DNA of 10,103 nt from Lachnospiraceae bacterium UBA3814 (lineage in GTDB: Bacteria; Bacillota; Clostridia; Lachnospirales; Lachnospiraceae), in the NCBI GenBank assembly GCA_002368575.1, contig DFEA01000049.1, forward strand, positions 1-10,103, given 5' to 3'. The notes under the pieces are model-generated. The model did no database searches. It was not told the DNA's origin and saw nothing but the letters and a program-made list of their open reading frames with translations. The translations under genes and the position numbers were made by a program. This document shows positions 6,403-10,103 of the stretch, piece after piece (positions within the stretch are counted from its first letter, which is position 1; every line of letters begins with the position of its first letter).

Positions 6403-7494
6403 TTATTCTGCTGCCGTGTAATCATCGGGAATAGTTACCCCGAGCGCCTCGGACAGTACCGGATTATACTTTTTAACAGGATCGGGATAGTATTCGATCG
6501 GCATTTCGGAAATATTTTCCTCACCCTTCAGGATCCTGATCGCCATTTTTCCGGTAGTTACTCCGAGATCGTAATAGCTTATGGAGAGGGTGGCGACACC
6601 GCAGCCTGACATTATTCCCTCTTCTCCGGCGACTATCGGGATGCCGGCCGGTTTGGCCACGTTGTTTATTGCCTCCGTACAGGAAGCAGCGGTGTTGTCC
6701 GTGGGAATATATATAACGTCAACGTTGGCCACAGCTTCCCCGGTTACCGCGGCTACGTCATTGGAATCGGAGAAGGTGTAGATATTAACGGTAAGGCCTG
6801 AAGCCTCAAGATTCTGCTTTACCATATCCGCCTGGTATTTTGAGTTGGGCTCAGCCGAGCAGTAAAGGATTCCGGCGGTCTTCGCCTCAGGGAAAAGCTC
6901 GGTGACCATAGCTGCCTGTTTATCAAGAGGGGGAAGGTCGGAGGTTCCCGAGATATTGCCGCCAACGGTTCCGTTAAAATCCTCTATCTCAAGAGCGACT
7001 CCGTATTCGGTAATAGAGGTGCCAAGCACCGGGATCTCATTTGTGGCAGCTGCCGCGGCCTGAAGAGCGGGTGTAGCGTTGGCCAGTATAAGATCGACGT
7101 TCTCGCTGACAAGATTGGTACAGATCGTAGCAGCGGTAGAGGTATCACCCGCTGCGTTCTGTTCATCAAAGGAAACGGCCTCACCGAATTCCTCTGTAAG
7201 CGCGTCCTTAAAGCCCTGGGTGGCAGCATCCAGAGCGGGATGCTGGACAAGCTGGCATATCCCTATGAGATAGCTTTCCTTCTCCTGTGGTGAAGCGGCG
7301 GTTTCCGTTTCCGAAGGCTCCTCAGCTGACTCTGCCTCCGAAAGAGCTTCAGCCTCCGCGGCGGGCGCCTCCTCTGAAGCTTCTGTCGCGGCGGGAGCGC
7401 TCTGTGTGCTCTGTCCGCCAACCGTAGCGCAGCCTGTGATGGTTATCATGGTTGCTGCTGTCAGCAATGCCAGCAGCCGTCTTAAATTTTTCAT
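6403..7494 (-). CDS. ABC transporter substrate-binding lipoprotein, TrpX-like (PF04392 type)
   Basis: The 363-residue protein begins with a basic end and a hydrophobic signal, MKNLRRLLALLTAA, and a lipobox ITGC (19-22). It would therefore be lipid-anchored at Cys22 on the outer face of the membrane. Residues 23 to about 74 are a low-complexity linker of Ala, Glu, Ser and Thr. The binding domain follows from YLIGICQLVQHPALD, with VDLILANATPALQAA and GILYCSAEPNSKYQ, the usual two-lobe pattern of the ABC_sub_bind family. It is the first gene of the importer operon. ATG 7494 is chosen because AAGGAGG lies five bases upstream and the signal peptide starts there. The ligand is unknown; tryptophan and tyrosine are known for relatives. 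Confidence 0.92.
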   Translation of the reverse strand: MKNLRRLLALLTAATMITITGCATVGGQSTQSAPAATEASEEAPAAEAEALSEAESAEEPSETETAASPQEKESYLIGICQLVQHPALDAATQGFKDALTEEFGEAVSFDEQNAAGDTSTAATICTNLVSENVDLILANATPALQAAAAATNEIPVLGTSITEYGVALEIEDFNGTVGGNISGTSDLPPLDKQAAMVTELFPEAKTAGILYCSAEPNSKYQADMVKQNLEASGLTVNIYTFSDSNDVAAVTGEAVANVDVIYIPTDNTAASCTEAINNVAKPAGIPIVAGEEGIMSGCGVATLSISYYDLGVTTGKMAIRILKGEENISEMPIEYYPDPVKKYNPVLSEALGVTIPDDYTAAE

Positions 7495-7508
7495 AATATC
7501 CTCCTTAA

Positions 7509-7562
7509 ATGTGATGATGTCAGGGTTAAAAATCACATGGCACTTTTGCCCCGGACATCATC
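7509..7562 (-). promoter_or_regulatory. Leader RNA with competing stems before the ABC operon
   Basis: In the operon leader, GATGATGTC (7562 to 7554) pairs perfectly with GACATCATC (7521 to 7513). A second pair, ATGTGAT (7538 to 7532) with ATCACAT (7515 to 7509), uses three of the same bases, so the two stems exclude each other. A small hairpin GGCA-AAAG-TGCC (7550 to 7539) sits in the loop of the first. The second stem ends four bases before GGAGG. This layout suits a switch or attenuator acting on translation. I find no T-box GGTGGNACCGCG motif and no known riboswitch core. Confidence 0.4.
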
Positions 7563-7581
7563 ATTTGATTCAAACTTTAGC

Positions 7582-7610
7582 ATTTTAACACATTAATGCA
7601 CTAAACTCAA
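7582..7610 (-). promoter_or_regulatory. Promoter of the ABC importer operon
   Basis: On the minus strand TTGAGT (7610-7605) and TAAAAT (7587-7582) are 17 bp apart, and TGT directly before TAAAAT makes an extended -10. The 35 bp upstream (7611-7645) are almost pure A and T, as in an UP element. Transcription would start near 7575 and give a leader of about 80 bases. This is the best sigma-A-type promoter on the minus strand of the window. Confidence 0.7.
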
Positions 7611-7723
7611 GTTCTAAAAGCATAAAATATTTATATTTATAAGCATAAGGGCATCAATGTTGAAAGTTGATCTTAATGGCCTCAAATGTCTGAAAACAGG
7701 CAGCAGTCCGCCTGAGGTAGGTT

Positions 7724-7798
7724 ATGCTGGCAGAGGACATTAACTATGACGCAGAATATGCTACAGAAAGTGGCGTATTAATATGTGATGCTGTGTGA
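7724..7798 (+). CDS. Possible 24-codon small ORF
   Basis: ATG 7724 follows GAGG (7714-7717) by six bases and opens a frame for an acidic 24-residue peptide beginning MLAEDINYDAEYATESG and ending in LICDAV. It has no recognised family, no hydrophobic signal and no clear promoter. It could be a leader peptide, the remnant of a longer gene or chance. Since the spacer is long and otherwise gene-free, it is recorded at low confidence. Confidence 0.15.
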   Translation: MLAEDINYDAEYATESGVLICDAV

Positions 7799-7811
7799 TA
7801 ATCAGAATGCC

Positions 7812-7899
7812 GCAGCAGGAGGGGCGTGACAGTCCATCCTCCGGTGAACCGTTGCTGAAGGGTACCTCCGGGCAGTCCGTCCTCGCAAATTGATGCTGC
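7812..7899. other. Inverted- and direct-repeat-rich intergenic element
   Basis: GCAGCA (7812-7817) and TGCTGC (7894-7899) could close a domain of 88 bases. Inside, GGAGG (7818-7822) can pair with CCTCC at 7838-7842 or at 7865-7869. CAGTCCATCCTC (7830-7841) and CAGTCCGTCCTC (7873-7884) form a direct repeat with 11 of 12 bases equal. The block is much richer in G and C than the AT-rich DNA on both sides. It lies outside the ABC leader and before the promoter of the small regulator, so it is either an independent RNA or a DNA element. A perfect palindrome CACTATAGTG (7899-7908) follows. Confidence 0.3.
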
Positions 7900-8017
7900 A
7901 CTATAGTGAACTACAAAAATAATTTGTCGTTTCCTATAAAAGTGAAATAGAAATGCGAAAGAAAAAATAATATTACACAATTAGAAAAAAATATTTCACA
8001 CAAAATGGAAAAAATAG

Positions 8018-8046
8018 TTTACATAGTATATAGTTTATGTTAATCT
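8018..8046 (+). promoter_or_regulatory. Promoter of the small winged-helix regulator
   Basis: TTTACA (8018-8023) and TAATCT (8041-8046) are 17 bp apart, with TGT just before the -10 giving an extended form. Transcription would begin near 8053, leaving a leader of about 13 bases that contains the ribosome binding site GGAAAGGA. TAGTTTACAT (8015-8024) and TAGTTTATGT (8031-8040) are near-identical direct repeats within it. Confidence 0.6.
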
Positions 8047-8052
8047 ATATAC
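8026..8052. promoter_or_regulatory. 8-bp inverted repeat across the -10 region, probable operator
   Basis: GTATATAG (8026-8033) and CTATATAC (8045-8052) are exact reverse complements separated by 11 bp and overlap the -10 hexamer. The arm centres are 19 bp apart, about two helix turns, as expected for a dimeric winged-helix repressor. Binding by the downstream gene's own product would give autorepression; this is an inference from position. Confidence 0.45.
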
Positions 8053-8065
8053 GGAAAGGAACAAT

Positions 8066-8320
8066 ATGGATGAAATGCTTACATCCAATCAGTACAAGGT
8101 GCTTGAAACCATGTATGATCATACTGTGATGATAGGAGACAGTACATACTGTCCTCTCAGTCAGAGTGAGGTAGCAAAAAAGCTGGGTTTGTCCCGTCCG
8201 ATGGTGAATAAGTTTTTTTCCGATCTGAAAAAGGCAGGATATATAGAAATGATCGTCCGCGGGAAATGGAGGCTTTCCGGTAAAGCTTCGGAAATGCTCA
8301 GGGTCACAAGAAAGCTGTGA
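8066..8320 (+). CDS. Small winged helix-turn-helix DNA-binding protein
   Basis: The 84-residue protein is essentially one DNA-binding domain. LSQSEVAKKLGLSRPMVNKF (31-50) is a clear helix-turn-helix, followed by SDLKKAGYI (52-60) and a wing with strands around EMIVRGKWRLSG (61-72). This is the layout of the Crp/Fnr C-terminal and MarR/IclR winged domains, but no ligand domain is present. The N-terminal half-helix SNQYKVLETMYDHT resembles the first helix of winged repressors. GGAAAGGA six to eight bases upstream supports ATG 8066. The gene stands alone, with more than 400 bp of non-coding DNA on each side, and its promoter is covered by an inverted repeat. Its target is unknown; autoregulation is likely. 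It may be a small plasmid- or phage-style regulator, although no such genes are nearby. Confidence 0.82.
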   Translation: MDEMLTSNQYKVLETMYDHTVMIGDSTYCPLSQSEVAKKLGLSRPMVNKFFSDLKKAGYIEMIVRGKWRLSGKASEMLRVTRKL

Positions 8321-8349
8321 TCTGCCATTGTATGCCGGAGGGTGCATTT

Positions 8350-8439
8350 CTACTGCTTCGTTTCTTTGAGCATATTTGCACTGCATATCTTATACTGCCG
8401 GCTTTTTATACCGTGATCAGCTGCGTGTCTGTATTTCAT
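8350..8439 (-). CDS. Possible 29-codon small ORF with a strong ribosome binding site
   Basis: On the minus strand AAGGAG (8450 to 8445) stands five bases before ATG 8439, a near-ideal arrangement. The frame gives a basic 29-residue peptide starting MKYRHAADHGIKSRQYK and ending KETKQ, with a TAG stop at 8352-8350. A 9-bp inverted repeat, GCCGGCTTT (8459 to 8451) with AAAGCCGGC (8405 to 8397), brackets the start region and could hide or expose the ribosome binding site. No family is recognised and no clear promoter is seen. It is antisense to the DNA downstream of the small regulator. Confidence 0.25.
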   Translation of the reverse strand: MKYRHAADHGIKSRQYKICSANMLKETKQ

Positions 8440-8465
8440 TATTGCTCCTTAAAGCCGGCCCGAGC

Positions 8466-8653
8466 TGCCCGTACTCTTAAAACCTGCCTTCCCCAAACGC
8501 GGGTTTACAGGGAAACGCTGATCAAAGCGTTTACCGGGCAAAACAATTCGACTTTTGATCAGCAAATGTCGAATAAGCTTTCGGGCGCCGCCGGAAGAGG
8601 GGCAGGACAAAAGCATCGCACGTTTTTGTCCTGCCTGTCATCAGTCGGATGAC
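8466..8653. ncRNA. Candidate structured RNA with kissing hairpins
   Basis: Several perfect stems lie in a row. Hairpin A is AAACGC/GCGTTT (8513-8518/8527-8532) with loop TGATCAAA. Hairpin B is ATTCGAC/GTCGAAT (8546-8552/8568-8574), and its loop contains TTTGATCA (8554-8561), the exact complement of loop A. A 12-bp hairpin (8601-8612/8624-8635) and a 6-bp hairpin (8637-8642/8648-8653) follow. TGCCCGTA (8466-8473) can pair with TACCGGGCA (8532-8540) except for one bulge. No T run follows the large hairpin on either strand, so it is not an ordinary terminator. I do not recognise a known RNA family, and the transcribed strand is unclear. Open frames through it lack ribosome binding sites. Confidence 0.35.
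8601..8635. repeat. Perfect 12-bp hairpin
   Basis: GGCAGGACAAAA (8601-8612) and TTTTGTCCTGCC (8624-8635) are exact complements around an 11-base loop. This is the longest perfect inverted repeat in the window. The tracts of A and T are inside the stem and not after it, so termination would require the inner T run, which is not standard. It may protect an RNA end or be part of the larger structured region. Confidence 0.6.
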
Positions 8654-8745
8654 GCAAACACGGTTTAATCGCGGACAGCTGATCTGTTTACTATACTTAA
8701 GGAGCAGGAACCGTGAATGTGACGGGAGCCTGAAGAGAGTTTAAG
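8654..8745 (+). other. Leader region of the Nudix gene
   Basis: TATACT (8692-8697) may be a -10 box, but no matching -35 is seen. AAGGAG (8699-8704) is followed by a GTG frame of only six codons (8713-8733, ending TGA) that stops just before the Nudix start. A translated mini-ORF coupling to the Nudix gene is possible but weakly supported. Confidence 0.2.
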
Positions 8746-9396
8746 ATGAACACAGAGATAAATAAGGATCGCATAGAAACGCTGTATGAAACAAGGTACT
8801 TAAAATGCTACGACCTTCAGTATTCCGAGGGAAAGCATTATTATGAGGCCTCCCGCAGGGAAAGCGAGAGCCTTGTGGCAAAAATGACGGATGATGAGGT
8901 CAGGAAAATGCTTCCGGATGCTGTCACGGTAGCCGTTATACTGCATCTTCCCGAAAACAGAACAAGGCTTTTATTATCGTATGAATACAGATATCCCGTG
9001 GGACAGTTCCTGCTGAGCCCGGTGGCCGGCCTTCTGGATCCTGAGGATAAAAACAGCCCCGACCCTCTGGTCACTGCCGCCATAAGGGAGATCAGGGAGG
9101 AAAGCGGCCTCAGGGTAAAGGACACCGACAGGGTGTATGTTCTGAACCCCTGCGCTTTTTCAACACCGGGCATGACGGATGAAAGCAATGCGTTTCTGTG
9201 CGCTGAGATAACCCTTAATGATACGGATGAGCTTAACCAGAACGGTGCTGAGGGAACTGAGCTGTTTGACGGCTTTGAGCTTCTTGACAGGGAACGCGCC
9301 GGGAAAATATTCAGGACCGGAAGGGATGAGCACGGAAACTTCTTCTCTCTCGCCACCTGGATGGTACTGAGCATTTTTCTTTCCATGCCCTTCTGA
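8746..9396 (+). CDS. Nudix hydrolase, ADP-ribose pyrophosphatase-like
   Basis: The 216-residue protein carries the catalytic core REIREESGL (114-122) of the Nudix box, whose glutamates bind Mg2+ for cleaving nucleoside diphosphates linked to another group. The upstream half of the box is atypical. Between the conserved glycine of AGLLDPED (94-101) and the Arg-Glu pair there are 18 residues, where the classic GX5EX7RE pattern has 13, so about five extra residues are inserted. STPGMTDES (139-147) resembles the loop found after the box in ADP-ribose pyrophosphatases, which supports that subfamily. The first 58 residues would form the N-terminal domain of such enzymes. The ribosome binding site is weak (GAAGAGAG); a better AAGGAG at 8699-8704 instead precedes a six-codon GTG frame. 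The substrate is not certain. Confidence 0.85.
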   Translation: MNTEINKDRIETLYETRYLKCYDLQYSEGKHYYEASRRESESLVAKMTDDEVRKMLPDAVTVAVILHLPENRTRLLLSYEYRYPVGQFLLSPVAGLLDPEDKNSPDPLVTAAIREIREESGLRVKDTDRVYVLNPCAFSTPGMTDESNAFLCAEITLNDTDELNQNGAEGTELFDGFELLDRERAGKIFRTGRDEHGNFFSLATWMVLSIFLSMPF

Positions 9397-9410
9397 GCAA
9401 TGTCATTGAC

Positions 9411-10103
9411 CTAAGCGCACGGCACCCCTTCCCGGTATACCCTCAGTCTGTTGAGCTCTTCGTCGCATATGATAAAATCGGCCGGCTTTCCCGGCTCGAT
9501 CGAACCTGCAAGGGCGTCGATGCCGGCTGCCCTTGCAGGTGCCATAGTCGCGGAATAAACAGCATCCTTAACGGGGATTCCGAAGGCTATGGCATTTTTC
9601 ATGCAGTCAAAGAGATCGGTCGCCGAAGCGGCGATGGTCTTCCCGTCCATAAGCGTCAGCCGTTTTCCCCGTAAATATGTCTGCTGCCCGCCAAGCTCGT
9701 AAACGCCGTCAGGCATTCCCAGGCTCCTTGCAGCGTCAGAGATCAGACAGATCCTTTTCGGAAACAGCCTGAAGGCCAGTCTTACGGCGCTTTCATGCAC
9801 ATGAAGCCCGTCACAGATAAGCTCTGCGGTCACATCCTCACGCTCCGCGGCTGCCCCGATGACCCCGGGCTCTCTGTGGTGAAAGGGCGGCATTGCGTTG
9901 AAGAGGTGGGTGACATGCCCCGCTCCGGCCTCAAAGGCCCGCCTTGCTTCGGAATAACCGGCATCGGTATGAGCCAGTGAAACGGTGCACAGCCTGCTTG
10001 CCTTTTCGATGAAATCGATCCCTCCCGAAAGCTCGGGGGCTACGCAAACGATCCGGATGAGGCCGTTACTTTCCTCATAAAGCTCTTCAAACAGTGAAGT
10101 TTC
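9411..10103 (-). CDS. nagA: N-acetylglucosamine-6-phosphate deacetylase, C-terminal part
   Basis: The frame runs open to the window edge, so only the last 230 residues are seen and the start lies beyond 10103. The enzyme removes acetate from GlcNAc-6-phosphate to give glucosamine-6-phosphate in amino sugar and cell wall recycling. Recognisable blocks in order are VAPEL, AHTDAGYSEA (metal-ligand histidine), HVTHLFNAMPPFHHREPG (second histidine and substrate loop), ELICDGLHVH, and LISDAARSLGMPDG with the catalytic Asp in the Ser-Asp-Ala motif. The end GSIEPGKPADFIICDEEL is the usual closing beta segment. The standard partner nagB is not in the window. It ends 14 bp from the stop of the convergent Nudix gene, with no visible terminator between them. 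Confidence 0.93.
   Translation of the reverse strand, partial: ETSLFEELYEESNGLIRIVCVAPELSGGIDFIEKASRLCTVSLAHTDAGYSEARRAFEAGAGHVTHLFNAMPPFHHREPGVIGAAAEREDVTAELICDGLHVHESAVRLAFRLFPKRICLISDAARSLGMPDGVYELGGQQTYLRGKRLTLMDGKTIAASATDLFDCMKNAIAFGIPVKDAVYSATMAPARAAGIDALAGSIEPGKPADFIICDEELNRLRVYREGVPCA

Noticed and set aside
7495..7580. T-box riboswitch before the importer operon
   Set aside because: The leader is only about 80 bases and lacks the conserved GGTGGNACCGCG sequence and a terminator.
7744..7980. A 78-codon minus-strand frame in the spacer
   Set aside because: No usable ribosome binding site, a composition unlike protein, and it crosses the repeat-rich block and AT-rich DNA.
8317..8652. 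A 111-codon plus-strand frame overlapping the end of the small regulator gene
   Set aside because: It starts at a GTG without a ribosome binding site, has an unusual Cys-rich composition, runs through several perfect hairpins and resembles no protein.
8841..9386. A 181-codon minus-strand frame opposite the Nudix gene
   Set aside because: It is the antisense shadow of a clear Nudix protein, Ser-rich and without recognisable domains.

Overview
The window looks like chromosome of a mid-GC Firmicute, most likely a Lachnospiraceae-type member of the Clostridia. The pointers are the protein style of the Fur, HD-GYP and NagA genes, GGAGG-type ribosome binding sites, an Ala/Glu-rich lipoprotein linker and a tRNA without an encoded CCA. 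The taxonomic call is an inference from protein character; no marker gene is complete here. I see no phage, transposase or CRISPR genes.

Layout. The window opens in the 3' half of a CAU-anticodon tRNA (1-42), followed by a terminator and a decayed 24-codon relic that matches part of the next gene. A Gfo/Idh/MocA-type oxidoreductase follows on the minus strand (242-1297). A gene-free stretch (1298-1676) holds a strongly foldable domain that ends in a possible plus-strand terminator, plus operator-like repeats. Three plus-strand genes follow: a Fur-family regulator (1677-2090), an M50 site-2-type membrane protease (2216-2848) and a membrane-bound HD-GYP cyclic-di-GMP phosphodiesterase (2900-4513). 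An identical 15-bp sequence, in opposite orientations, lies before the Fur gene and before the protease gene.

Convergent to these is a three-gene minus-strand ABC importer operon, transcribed as lipoprotein (6403-7494), permease (5368-6333), ATPase (4587-5381). It resembles the TrpXYZ family. It has a good extended -10 promoter and a leader RNA that can form competing stems just before the ribosome binding site.

From about 7590 to 8745 the window is gene-poor. The one confident gene is a small winged-helix regulator (8066-8320), whose promoter is embedded in a 27-bp inverted repeat. Around it are two regions rich in inverted repeats, 7812-7899 and 8466-8653. The second contains two hairpins whose loops are perfectly complementary over 8 bases. 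Two very short ORFs with reasonable ribosome binding sites are also present. This is the part most likely to hold undescribed regulatory RNA.

The window ends with a Nudix hydrolase (8746-9396) convergent, only 14 bp away, with the 3' part of nagA (9411-10103, cut by the window edge).

Overall the genes are housekeeping, nutrient uptake and signalling functions. No defence or biosynthetic cluster is evident. The unusual content is in the non-coding parts.
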